The notes beneath the pieces are model-generated. The model saw only the letters and a list, made by a program, of their open reading frames with translations. It had not been told where the DNA came from and searched no databases. Below are positions 1-9,123 of a stretch of DNA of 64,000 nt, in pieces (position 1 is the first letter of the stretch; each line of letters opens with the position of its first letter). Location: positions 1 through 64,000 of the forward strand of contig NZ_JABFFR010000017.1 in the NCBI RefSeq assembly GCF_013423485.1, read 5' to 3'. The stretch is from Azospirillum oleiclasticum. Lineage in GTDB: Bacteria > Pseudomonadota > Alphaproteobacteria > Azospirillales > Azospirillaceae. A program made the position numbers and the translations under genes.

Positions 1-3000
1 GTCACCATCACCGGTGTTCCGGATGGCGCAACCCTGTCCGCCGGCACCGACAATGGCGACGGGAGCTGGACGCTGGCGCCGGCCGACCTGGACGGCCTCA
101 CCATCACCCCGCCGGCGAACTTCGCCGGGGACATCGCCGTGTCGGTCACCGCGACCGCTCGCGAGTCCAATGGCGACACCGCGACCCGCACCGCCGCCCT
201 GACCGTGACGGTGACGCCGGTCGCCGACGCGCCGCTGCTCACGGCCGCCGACGCGGCCGGTGCCGAGGACAGCGCCATCGCGCTGGACCTGTCGGCCGCG
301 CTGACCGACACCGACGGGTCGGAGGTTCTGTCCGTCACCATTTCCGGCCTTCCCGACGGGGCCACGCTGTCCGCCGGCACCGACAATGGCGACGGAAGCT
401 GGACCCTGGCGCCGGTCGACCTTGACGGCCTCACCATCACCCCGCCGGCGAACGCCAGCGGCGCCTTCGCCCTGACGGTCACCGCGACCTCGACCGAGGC
501 GGGTGGCGGCACGGCAACGACAACGGCGCCGGTCACCGTGACGGTGACGCCGGTCGCCGACGCGCCGCTGCTCACGGCCGCCGACGCGGCCGGTGCCGAG
601 GACAGCGCCATCACGCTGGACCTGTCGGCCGCGCTGACCGACACCGACGGCTCGGAGACGCTGTCCGTCACCGTGTCCGGCCTGCCCGATGGGGCGACGC
701 TGTCGGCGGGAACCGACAACGGCGACGGAAGCTGGACTCTGACCGCGAGCGAGCTGGATGGGTTGACCATCACCCCGCCGGCGAACTTCGCGGGCGAGAT
801 CGCGCTGACCGTCACGGCGACCAGCGTGGAGAGCGACGGGACCACGGCAACGAGCACGGCGGCCTTCGCGGTGGCGGTGGCGGGGGTTGCCGATACCCCG
901 GTCCTGACGGTTGTGGACTCTGCCGGCGTCGAGGACACGGCCATCGCGCTGGACCTGTCGGCGGCGCTGACCGACACCGACGGGTCGGAGACGTTGTCGG
1001 TGACGGTGTCCGGCCTTCCCGACGGGGCCACGCTGTCCGCCGGCACCGACAACGGCGATGGCAGCTGGACACTGACGCCGGATCAGCTCGACGGGCTGAC
1101 GATCACCCCGCCGGCCGGATTCGCTGGCGCGATGGGCCTCACGGTAACCGCCACCGCCGCGGAAGCCGGCGGTGGCGTCGCGACGAGCAGCACCGCCTTG
1201 ACGGTCACGGTCGCGGCGGTGGCGGATGCGCCTTCGCTTGCTGTCGCAGAGACGACGGGCGTCGAGGACACGGCCATTCCGCTGGACATCGTCGCGACGC
1301 TCGGCGATCCGGACGGGTCCGAGACCCTGTCGGTCACGATCGGCGGAGTCCCGGCGGGCGCCACCCTGTCGGCCGGAACCGACAACGGCGACGGGTCCTG
1401 GACGCTGGGGGCCGACGATCTGGCTGGGCTGACGCTGACCCCACCGCAGGATTTCAGCGGCGCACTCGACCTGACCGTCACCGCCACGGCCCGCGAGGCG
1501 ACCGGTGATACGGCCGTTGTCGCGCGCACCCTCACGGTGACGGTGACCCCGGCGGCGGACGCTCCGGTACTCGCGGTGACCAATGCCTCCGGCGCCGAGG
1601 ACGGCGCCATCGCGTTGGATCTGTCCGCCGCGCTGACCGACACCGACGGGTCGGAAACGCTGTCCTTGACCGTGTCCGGCCTGCCCGACGGTGCGAGCCT
1701 GTCGGCCGGTACGGACAATGGCGACGGAAGCTGGACGCTCGCGCCCACCGATCTTGACGGCTTGACGGTAACGCCGCCGGCGAATTTCAGCGGTGGGATG
1801 GCGCTGACCGTGGCGGCGACCAGCCGCGAGGCCAGCGGCGCCACCGCGACGACCACAGCGGTGCTGACCGTCACGGTGGCGCCGGTGGCTGACGCGCCGG
1901 TGCTCGTGGTGACCGACGCCGTCGGCGCCGAGGATACCGCCATAGCGTTGGATCTGTCGGCCGCGCTGACCGACACCGACGGGTCCGAGACGTTGTCGGT
2001 GACGGTATCCGGTCTGCCCGACGGTGCCACGCTGTCTGCGGGAACCGACAACGGGGATGGAAGCTGGACGCTCCAGGCTGCCGATCTGGACGGGTTGACC
2101 CTGACTCCGCCGCTTGATCACAGCGGCTCGATCGCGCTGACCGTCACGGCGGCGAGCCTCGAACGTGACGGCTCCACAGCAACCACGACCGCAAGCCTTA
2201 CGGTCGCGGTCGAAGCGGTGGCCGACGCGCCCGGCCTGTTCGTGTCGGACGCCGCCGGCGTCGAGGACGAGGCGATCGCGCTCGACATCCATGCGGTCCT
2301 TGGTGACATGGACGGGTCCGAAGCCCTCTCCGTCACCGTGTCGGGCGTGCCGCAGGGTGCGTCGCTGTCGGCCGGTACCGATCTTGGCGACGGCGTCTGG
2401 GCGATCCCCGTTGACGCGCTGGATGGGCTGGCCATCACCCCGCCGGCCGACTTCAGCGGTGCCTTGATGCTGACGGTGACCGCCACCAGCACCGAGGAGA
2501 ACGGCGACCGTTCCTCCAGCACGGCGTCGATCACCGTTCAGGTCGCCGGTGCCGCCGACGCGCCGGTGTTGGATGTGACCGACGCCACCGGCGCCGAGGA
2601 CACCGCGATCGCGCTGCCCATCGCCGCCGGCCTGTTCGACGATGACGGATCGGAGACGTTGTCCGTCACCATTTCCGGCGTTCCGGCGGGCGCTTCCCTG
2701 TCGGCCGGCACCGACAACGGCGACGGCACCTGGACGCTGTCGGCAGCGGAACTCGACGGGCTGACGCTGGCGCCACCGCCCAACGTCAGCGGCACCTTCA
2801 CGCTCACCGTGTCCGCCGTCTCCACGGAGGGTGGCTCCAGCGCCGCCAGCACGGCGGCCCTGACGGTGACCGTGACGCCGGTGGCCGACGCGCCGGCGCT
2901 CTCTGGCGCCGACGTTGCCGGCAACGAGGATTCGGCCATCGCCCTGGACCTGTCGGCGGCACTGACCGATCTGGACGGCTCGGAAACCCTGTCGGTGACG

Positions 3001-6000
3001 GTCGCCGGCCTGCCGGACGGCAGCACCCTGTCGGCCGGCACCGCCAATGGCGATGGAAGCTGGACGCTGTCGGCGGCCGATCTGGACGGACTGACCCTGA
3101 CACCCCCCGCCGGCCACGCCGGTGTGCTGGCCCTGTCGGTCACCGCGACCAGCACGGAACGCGACGGGACGCAGGCAACCTCCGCTGCGACGGTCACCGT
3201 GACCGTGGCCGCCGTCGCCGACGCTCCGGCACTCGCCGTCGGCGATTCGTCGGGTGACGAGGACGCCGCCATCGCGCTGGACATAGCCGCCGCGCTGACC
3301 GACCTCGACGGCTCGGAGACCCTGACCATCACCGTGTCCGACCTGCCCGACGGCGCCAGCCTGTCGGCCGGCATCGACAACGGCGACGGAAGCTGGACGC
3401 TCACGCCCGACGATCTGGACGGACTGAAGGTCACCCCGCCGGCAAACTTCAGCGGCGCGATGGCGCTGACGGTGACCGCGACCAGCCGCGAGGCGGCCGG
3501 CGGCACGGCCACCAGCACGGCCGCCCTGACCGTGACCGTCACCCCGGTCGCCGACACGCCGACCCTGACCGGCAGCGACGCGTCGGGCACCGAGGACACT
3601 GGCATCCCGCTGGTCCTCTCGGCGGCGCTGACCGACACGGATGGGTCGGAAACCCTGTCCGTCACCATCTCCGGTCTGCCGGAGGGGGCCAGCCTGTCGG
3701 CCGGCATCGACAACGGCGACGGAAGCTGGACACTCACGCCCGACGATCTGGACGGGCTGACACTCACCCCGCCGGCCGACTTCGCGGGCGACCTGGCGCT
3801 GACGGTCACCGCAACGAGCCGTGAAGCCGATGGAGCGACCACCAGCAGCACGGCCGGCATGGCCGTCACCATCGCCGCGGTCGCCGACACCCCGACGTTG
3901 ACGGTCACGGACGCGGCGGGCGACGAGGACACGGCCATCGACCTGGACGTGACGGCCGTGCTGGGCGATCTCGACGGGTCGGAAACGCTGTCGGTCATCA
4001 TCGGCGGCGTTCCTGCGGGCGCGGTCCTCTCGGGCGGCACCGACAACGGCGACGGCAGCTGGACGCTGGGCGCCGCCGACCTGGGCGGCCTGACCATCAC
4101 GCCGCCGGCGGACTTCAACGGCGATCTGCAACTCTCCGTCACCGCCGTCGCCACCGAGGCGAACGGCGATCGCGCAGAGACGGCGACCGCGACGCTGACC
4201 GTCTCCGTCGCCCCGGTGGCGGATGGTCCGCAGCTCACCGTCGAGCCGGCCTTCGGCGACGAGGACAGCGCCATCCGGCTGGACATCAGCGTTGTCGCGC
4301 CGAACGGCTCCGACGACATGCTGACCGTCGCCGTCAGCGGCCTGCCGGAAGGCTCGACCCTCACCCGCACCGACGGCCCGGACGGCGGCTGGTACTTCAC
4401 GCCGCCCGCGAACTTCAGCGGTGAGATCGCGCTGACAGTCACCGCCATGACCACTGGTCTGGACGGGGTGACCTACGCGGTCGAACAGCCGCTGACGGTC
4501 ACCGTCGCCCCGGTCGCCGACGCGCCCACGCTGGGCGTCGCCGATGCGTCGGGCAGCGTCAACGCCCCGGTGGCGCTTGACATCGCCGCGGCGCTGACGG
4601 ACCTGGACGGGTCGGAGAGCCTGTCCGTCGTCGTCGGCGGCGTGCCTGCCGGTGCCACACTTTCGGCCGGCACCGACAATGGCGACGGCACCTGGACCCT
4701 GACCGCGGAGAATCTCGCCGGCCTGACGCTGACGCCTCCGCTGAACATGGTTGGTGACATCGCCCTGACCGTTACGGCAACGGCCAGCGAGGCCGGCGGC
4801 GGCACGGCGTCGGTCGCGGCATCGATGACGGTCACGCTCGACGATGGGCCGACCCGCATCGTGGTCAGCAACGGTGTGTCCGCCGACGGCTCGCAGGACC
4901 GCACCGACTTCTTCACCCTGCCATATGCGGGCGTCGACAGCCGGCGGACGGTCGACGGCACCGCCATGCAGATCGCCGGCGTCGCCGCGACGGCCACCGT
5001 GTCGGTGGCGCGCGACGCGTCCGACAACCCCACGGTCACGGCCGACCTCGGGTTCGGCAGCGTGCGCAATGTCTACGTCGAAGGCGAAGGGGGCGGCCGC
5101 GTCACCACCCAGGACTTCGTCAGCAGCGACGTGACGCTGGGCGACGGCGGCAACTCCACCGTGGTTGCCACGGGCGGCCTGTCGGCCGCCATCGACACCG
5201 GCAACGGCGACGACCGGATCGAGTTCACCAGCGCCACCCAGGCGGTCGCCGGCAGCGGTGCCGCGGGCGTGGTGCGCGTGCGGTCCGGAGCCGGCAACGA
5301 CACGGTGCTGGTCACGGCCCAGACCGGAGTCGCCGTCGCGGCGGCCATCGAGGCGGGTGACGGCGACGATGTGGTCACCATCAGCAACCGCTCCGCCGAT
5401 GTGATCGACGGTGGCGACGGCAACGACACGCTGTCGGGTGGTGGCGGCGACGACACCATCATCGGCGGCGCCGGAAACGACGTCCTGAGCGGTGGCGCCG
5501 GGGGTGGCGATGTGCTGCTGGGCGGCGCTGGAAACGACACGTTGCGCGATTCCGATGGTGTCGTCACCGCCGATGGCGGCGAGGGCGACGACAGCTTCGT
5601 GCTCGACGTCTCCGTCGCCGCCGCGGATCCGGACGTCCAGCGGCTCATCCGCGGCGGTGCCGGGGCCGATCTGATGACGCTGAGCAGCTCGCTCGGCACG
5701 CTGGCCCTGCGCATCCTGGGTGACGGTGATACCGCCGCCCCGGACGACGGCGCGGACAACATCACGCTCACGGGCATCTACGCCACGGCCGAGGTGATTC
5801 TCGGCAACGGAGCCGACTTCTATCAGGGCGACAATTCCGGAAGCAGCACCACCACCATGCTGATCGACCTGGTCAGCGGCGGTGACGGGGACGACGAGAT
5901 CCGCACTGGCGGCGGCAACGACGTCGTCTATGGCGATGAGGGCAACGACCGCATCTTCGGCGGCTTCGGCGACGATCGGCTGTACGGCGGCGTCGGCAAC

Positions 6001-7662
6001 GACGACTTGTGGGGCAATGGCGGCAACGACACGCTGTCGGGCGATGCCGGCGACGACACGCTGCGCGGCTTCGACGGCAACGACACGCTGGCCGGCGGTG
6101 ACGGCAACGACACGCTCTATGGCGAGGCGCACAACGACACGCTCGACGGCGGCGCCGGAGATGACACCCTGATCGGCGACACCGGGAATGACCGGCTCGA
6201 CGGTGGTGCCGGCTCTCTCGACCGGCTGGATGGTGGCGCCGGCAGCGACGAACTGGTCGATGCAGACGGCGTGCAGGAAGCGCTTGGCGGCTCCGGAAGC
6301 GACAGCATCACCGTGACCTTCACCAGCGACGGCGGTCGCGCCGATCTGGTGCGCACCCTGTCCGGCGGCGACGGCATCGACACCATCACGGCGGTCAGCC
6401 AGGACGCGGACCTCCGTTTCCAGCTCGATGGCGACGACGGGGTGGACGAGGCTGGCGACAACGCCGACACGGTGCGGCTCTCCGGCCCCTACACGGTCGC
6501 CCAGGTCCGGCTCGGCGGCGGCAACGACACCTACACCGCGGATGCCGCGGACAGCGCGACCCTGATGGTGGACAATGTGTCGGGCGGGTCGGGTGACGAC
6601 ACGATCAACCTGGGCGGCGGCCACGACATCGCCGACGGCGGCACCGGAAACGACAAGCTGTACGGCGGTGCCGGGCGCGACACGCTGGCCGGCGGCGCCG
6701 GTGACGACCAGCTCTACGGTGATGCGGGCAATGACGCCTTGGACGGCGGGGTGGGGCTGTTCGACCAGTTGTTCGGCGGTGCGGCGCAGGACACCCTGAC
6801 CGACGCCGATGGTGTCCTGGTTGCCGACGGCGGAGCCGGTAACGACGTGATGACCATCACCTACACCGACGACGGCGCACTGCTCGACCCGCGCCGCGTG
6901 CTGGGCGGCGATGGTCTCGATACGATCACCGTCACCAGCCGCGATTCCGATCTATCCTTCGTGGTCTACGGTGACTACGACGGTGAGACGACGGGTGACA
7001 AGGCGGATGTCGTGAACATGGTTGGCACTTACCGTGCCGCGGAGGTGCGGCTCGGTGGCGGCAACGACACCTACCAGGGGGACAACGAGGGAGCCGGCGG
7101 CGGACGGGTCGACACCGTCTACGGCGGCACCGGCGACGATACCATCCGCATGGGCGGTGGCAACGACATCGGCTATGGCGAGGCGGGCAACGACCGCGTC
7201 TCCGGCGGCGACGGCGATGATCTGGTTTATGGCCAGGATGGCGACGACCTGCTGTGGGGCAATCTCGGCAACGACCGCGTCGAGGGCGACGTCGGCAACG
7301 ATACGCTGTGGGGCAACGAGGGCAACGACACGCTCGACGGTGGGGCTGGTGACGACATCCTCTATGGCGGCGATGACGCCGACCGCATCACCGGCGGAAC
7401 CGGGAACGACACCATGACCGGCGGCACCGCGGAGGACATCTTCGTGTTCCGCCGCGGCGACGGGTTCGACATCATCCAGGACTTCGGGGCCGGTCCGGAC
7501 AAACTCGACTTCACCGCTTTCGGTTTCGCATCGGCCAACGACGTGTTGGCCCACGCCATCGAGACTGTGGACGGGTTGCTGATCCAGATCGATGAAGACC
7601 AGTCCATCCAGCTCTCGGGCCTCACCGCCCGTCAGCTCGCCGCCACCTCGCTCATCATCTGA
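1..7662 (+). CDS. Giant cadherin-like/RTX repeat adhesin, 3' part (5' end outside window)
   Basis: The frame is open from base 1, so the gene starts upstream; 2553 residues are visible. The first ~1,600 residues are 14 complete modules of about 111 residues plus one partial. Each module carries VADAP, an EDxAI strand, DGSETLSVT, SAGTDNGDGSWTL and a TPPANFSG tail, as in cadherin-like domains of bacterial surface proteins. A unique linker (about 4840-5330) leads to hemolysin-type GGxGxDxLx calcium repeats (about 5335-7440). The C-terminus has a DxFVF...DFGxGxDKLDF motif, typical of type I (T1SS) secretion signals in RTX proteins. It ends directly against the start of an outer-membrane efflux gene. 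I infer a secreted, calcium-folded adhesin or biofilm protein. An enzymatic domain could exist upstream but none is visible here. Confidence 0.9.
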   Translation, partial: VTITGVPDGATLSAGTDNGDGSWTLAPADLDGLTITPPANFAGDIAVSVTATARESNGDTATRTAALTVTVTPVADAPLLTAADAAGAEDSAIALDLSAALTDTDGSEVLSVTISGLPDGATLSAGTDNGDGSWTLAPVDLDGLTITPPANASGAFALTVTATSTEAGGGTATTTAPVTVTVTPVADAPLLTAADAAGAEDSAITLDLSAALTDTDGSETLSVTVSGLPDGATLSAGTDNGDGSWTLTASELDGLTITPPANFAGEIALTVTATSVESDGTTATSTAAFAVAVAGVADTPVLTVVDSAGVEDTAIALDLSAALTDTDGSETLSVTVSGLPDGATLSAGTDNGDGSWTLTPDQLDGLTITPPAGFAGAMGLTVTATAAEAGGGVATSSTALTVTVAAVADAPSLAVAETTGVEDTAIPLDIVATLGDPDGSETLSVTIGGVPAGATLSAGTDNGDGSWTLGADDLAGLTLTPPQDFSGALDLTVTATAREATGDTAVVARTLTVTVTPAADAPVLAVTNASGAEDGAIALDLSAALTDTDGSETLSLTVSGLPDGASLSAGTDNGDGSWTLAPTDLDGLTVTPPANFSGGMALTVAATSREASGATATTTAVLTVTVAPVADAPVLVVTDAVGAEDTAIALDLSAALTDTDGSETLSVTVSGLPDGATLSAGTDNGDGSWTLQAADLDGLTLTPPLDHSGSIALTVTAASLERDGSTATTTASLTVAVEAVADAPGLFVSDAAGVEDEAIALDIHAVLGDMDGSEALSVTVSGVPQGASLSAGTDLGDGVWAIPVDALDGLAITPPADFSGALMLTVTATSTEENGDRSSSTASITVQVAGAADAPVLDVTDATGAEDTAIALPIAAGLFDDDGSETLSVTISGVPAGASLSAGTDNGDGTWTLSAAELDGLTLAPPPNVSGTFTLTVSAVSTEGGSSAASTAALTVTVTPVADAPALSGADVAGNEDSAIALDLSAALTDLDGSETLSVTVAGLPDGSTLSAGTANGDGSWTLSAADLDGLTLTPPAGHAGVLALSVTATSTERDGTQATSAATVTVTVAAVADAPALAVGDSSGDEDAAIALDIAAALTDLDGSETLTITVSDLPDGASLSAGIDNGDGSWTLTPDDLDGLKVTPPANFSGAMALTVTATSREAAGGTATSTAALTVTVTPVADTPTLTGSDASGTEDTGIPLVLSAALTDTDGSETLSVTISGLPEGASLSAGIDNGDGSWTLTPDDLDGLTLTPPADFAGDLALTVTATSREADGATTSSTAGMAVTIAAVADTPTLTVTDAAGDEDTAIDLDVTAVLGDLDGSETLSVIIGGVPAGAVLSGGTDNGDGSWTLGAADLGGLTITPPADFNGDLQLSVTAVATEANGDRAETATATLTVSVAPVADGPQLTVEPAFGDEDSAIRLDISVVAPNGSDDMLTVAVSGLPEGSTLTRTDGPDGGWYFTPPANFSGEIALTVTAMTTGLDGVTYAVEQPLTVTVAPVADAPTLGVADASGSVNAPVALDIAAALTDLDGSESLSVVVGGVPAGATLSAGTDNGDGTWTLTAENLAGLTLTPPLNMVGDIALTVTATASEAGGGTASVAASMTVTLDDGPTRIVVSNGVSADGSQDRTDFFTLPYAGVDSRRTVDGTAMQIAGVAATATVSVARDASDNPTVTADLGFGSVRNVYVEGEGGGRVTTQDFVSSDVTLGDGGNSTVVATGGLSAAIDTGNGDDRIEFTSATQAVAGSGAAGVVRVRSGAGNDTVLVTAQTGVAVAAAIEAGDGDDVVTISNRSADVIDGGDGNDTLSGGGGDDTIIGGAGNDVLSGGAGGGDVLLGGAGNDTLRDSDGVVTADGGEGDDSFVLDVSVAAADPDVQRLIRGGAGADLMTLSSSLGTLALRILGDGDTAAPDDGADNITLTGIYATAEVILGNGADFYQGDNSGSSTTTMLIDLVSGGDGDDEIRTGGGNDVVYGDEGNDRIFGGFGDDRLYGGVGNDDLWGNGGNDTLSGDAGDDTLRGFDGNDTLAGGDGNDTLYGEAHNDTLDGGAGDDTLIGDTGNDRLDGGAGSLDRLDGGAGSDELVDADGVQEALGGSGSDSITVTFTSDGGRADLVRTLSGGDGIDTITAVSQDADLRFQLDGDDGVDEAGDNADTVRLSGPYTVAQVRLGGGNDTYTADAADSATLMVDNVSGGSGDDTINLGGGHDIADGGTGNDKLYGGAGRDTLAGGAGDDQLYGDAGNDALDGGVGLFDQLFGGAAQDTLTDADGVLVADGGAGNDVMTITYTDDGALLDPRRVLGGDGLDTITVTSRDSDLSFVVYGDYDGETTGDKADVVNMVGTYRAAEVRLGGGNDTYQGDNEGAGGGRVDTVYGGTGDDTIRMGGGNDIGYGEAGNDRVSGGDGDDLVYGQDGDDLLWGNLGNDRVEGDVGNDTLWGNEGNDTLDGGAGDDILYGGDDADRITGGTGNDTMTGGTAEDIFVFRRGDGFDIIQDFGAGPDKLDFTAFGFASANDVLAHAIETVDGLLIQIDEDQSIQLSGLTARQLAATSLII
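220..4850 (+). repeat. Tandem 333-bp cadherin-like modules (14 copies)
   Basis: The modules start at about 220, 553, 886 and 1219 and continue with a 333-bp period to about 4850. Twelve copies are close to each other. The copy near 4220-4520 is the most divergent (no DGSE or SAGTDNGDG). The last copy lacks the ED motif, having SVNAP instead. The high identity implies recent duplication or gene conversion, and makes this stretch prone to copy-number change and mis-assembly. Confidence 0.9.
5335..7440 (+). repeat. RTX calcium-binding nonapeptide repeats in three larger modules
   Basis: Rows of GGxGNDxLx nonapeptides are interrupted three times by a related segment of roughly 100-130 residues. 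Each such segment starts with DGV, followed by an Asp-rich strand, a GDxDG...AD..D insertion and a LGxGxDxY strand (starting near 5560, 6260 and 6810). So the calcium domain is itself a triplicated higher-order unit. Confidence 0.8.
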
Positions 7663-9123
7663 ATGCCGCGCCGGGGTTCCGCTGTCCGCCCGTCCGGGAT
7701 GGGACCGGCCCTGGCGCTCGCCGGCTCGCTGCTGACGGCGTCCTGTACGGTAGGGCCGGACTACACGTCACCGGCGGTGGACATGCCCGCCGCGTTCGGT
7801 GGCATCACCGGAACCGGGTCGGGCGGGGCCGCCACACCCGTGGATGCCGCCGTGCAGAACGCGTGGTGGGCCGGATTGCAGGCGCCGGTGCTGACGGACC
7901 TCGTGACGCGGGCCGCGGATCGGAACCTGACGGTGGCGGCGGCGCGGGCCCGCGTCCGCGAAGCGCGGGCCTTGCGCCGTGCGGCCGGTGCCGCGTTCGA
8001 CCCGCGGCTGGATGCGGCTGCCGGCGTGCGCACCGGCCGCACCAGCAAGACCGTGGATTCGAACGACACGGGTGGGAACAGCGATTTCCACAGCGTCGGC
8101 TTCGATGCCGCGTGGGAGATCGACCTGTTCGGCGGTGGCTGGCGCACGGCCGAGGCCGCCACCGCGCGATACGAGGTGGCGATCGAGGAGGCGCGCGGTG
8201 TGCTCATCACCGTGATGGCGGAGGTCGCGCGCAATTACGTGGAACTTTGCGCCGCGCAACGCCGGATGGTTCTGGCGGAGTCCACCATCGCGATGCGTCA
8301 GCGGCTGGCCGAACGCGTGCGCAACCGCTATCGCGCCGGCCTTGCCGTCGAATACGACGTCGCGGGCAGCGAGGCGCAGCTGGAGCGCAGCCGCGCGCAG
8401 GTGCCGAAGCTGCGCGCCCAGATCCGTGCTGCGGCGCACCGCATCGCGGTGCTGACCGGTGACAATCCGTCCAACCTGGTGGAACGGCTGACGGCGGAGC
8501 AGCCACCTCCGGCCGCACCGGACCTGGTGCCGGTCGGGCTGCCGTCCGACCTGCTGCAGCGCCGCCCTGACCTGCGGCGGGCCGAGCGGGCGGTGCACGC
8601 GGCGACCGCCGAGGTCGGCGTGGCCACGGCGGACCTGTTCCCGCGCGTCTCGCTGACCGGCAGCGTCGGCTTGCGCAGCGGCTCCTTCACCGACCTGTTC
8701 CAGGCGGCCAGCGGAGCCTGGTCCTTCGGTCCCTCGATCACCATCCCGCTGTTCAATCAGGGACGCCTTCAGGCGCTGGTGGACGCGGCCGGTGCGCGGG
8801 CCGAGGCGTCGGTGGCCGAGTACCGGCAAGCGGTCCTGATCGCGCTGGAGGAGGTGGAGAACGAGCTTGTCCGCCATGCCCAGGAGCAGATCCGCAGCCG
8901 CGACCTGCGGCAGGCCGTGGCCCGTTCACGCCGGGCGCTGGAGCTGGCGACCGACCTCTACGACCGGGGGCTGAAGGATATCGTGAACGTGTTGTCGGCG
9001 CAGCGCGAGGCGAACGAGGCCGAGGAGGCCCTGATCGCCAGCGAAACCGCGGCCATGCTCCATCTCGTCGCCTTGTACAAGGCGCTGGGAGGGGGCTGGG
9101 CCCCCTCCGACCTGATGGGCTAA
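7663..9123 (+). CDS. Outer-membrane efflux lipoprotein, NodT/TolC family
   Basis: This is the trimeric outer-membrane channel of a tripartite exporter. The product has 486 residues, typical for the NodT/OprM family. It begins with a lipoprotein signal whose lipobox LTASC places the acylated Cys at residue 28, followed by VGPDYxxP, the family's usual mature N-terminus. Two outer-membrane-efflux halves follow, with the conserved RRPDLRRAER and GLKDIVNVLSAQREANEAE motifs. The ATG directly abuts the TGA of the adhesin gene, so the two are probably cotranscribed and this channel probably exports the adhesin. The 3' end overlaps the convergent next gene by 4 bp. Confidence 0.92.
   Translation: MPRRGSAVRPSGMGPALALAGSLLTASCTVGPDYTSPAVDMPAAFGGITGTGSGGAATPVDAAVQNAWWAGLQAPVLTDLVTRAADRNLTVAAARARVREARALRRAAGAAFDPRLDAAAGVRTGRTSKTVDSNDTGGNSDFHSVGFDAAWEIDLFGGGWRTAEAATARYEVAIEEARGVLITVMAEVARNYVELCAAQRRMVLAESTIAMRQRLAERVRNRYRAGLAVEYDVAGSEAQLERSRAQVPKLRAQIRAAAHRIAVLTGDNPSNLVERLTAEQPPPAAPDLVPVGLPSDLLQRRPDLRRAERAVHAATAEVGVATADLFPRVSLTGSVGLRSGSFTDLFQAASGAWSFGPSITIPLFNQGRLQALVDAAGARAEASVAEYRQAVLIALEEVENELVRHAQEQIRSRDLRQAVARSRRALELATDLYDRGLKDIVNVLSAQREANEAEEALIASETAAMLHLVALYKALGGGWAPSDLMG

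Noticed and set aside
2538-4454. Long Ser/Ala/Pro/Val-rich frames antisense to the adhesin repeats
   Set aside because: They are complementary images of the 333-bp modules, so their own repetitiveness is inherited and not evidence of a second protein.
220-4850. CRISPR-like or satellite array
   Set aside because: The 333-bp period is in frame and codes for cadherin-like domains; there are no short repeats with unique spacers.
9120-9123. Sequencing error creating the 4-bp convergent overlap
   Set aside because: Both proteins end at natural positions for their families (a complete NodT C-terminus and a complete SQD1 C-terminus), so the overlap is credible.
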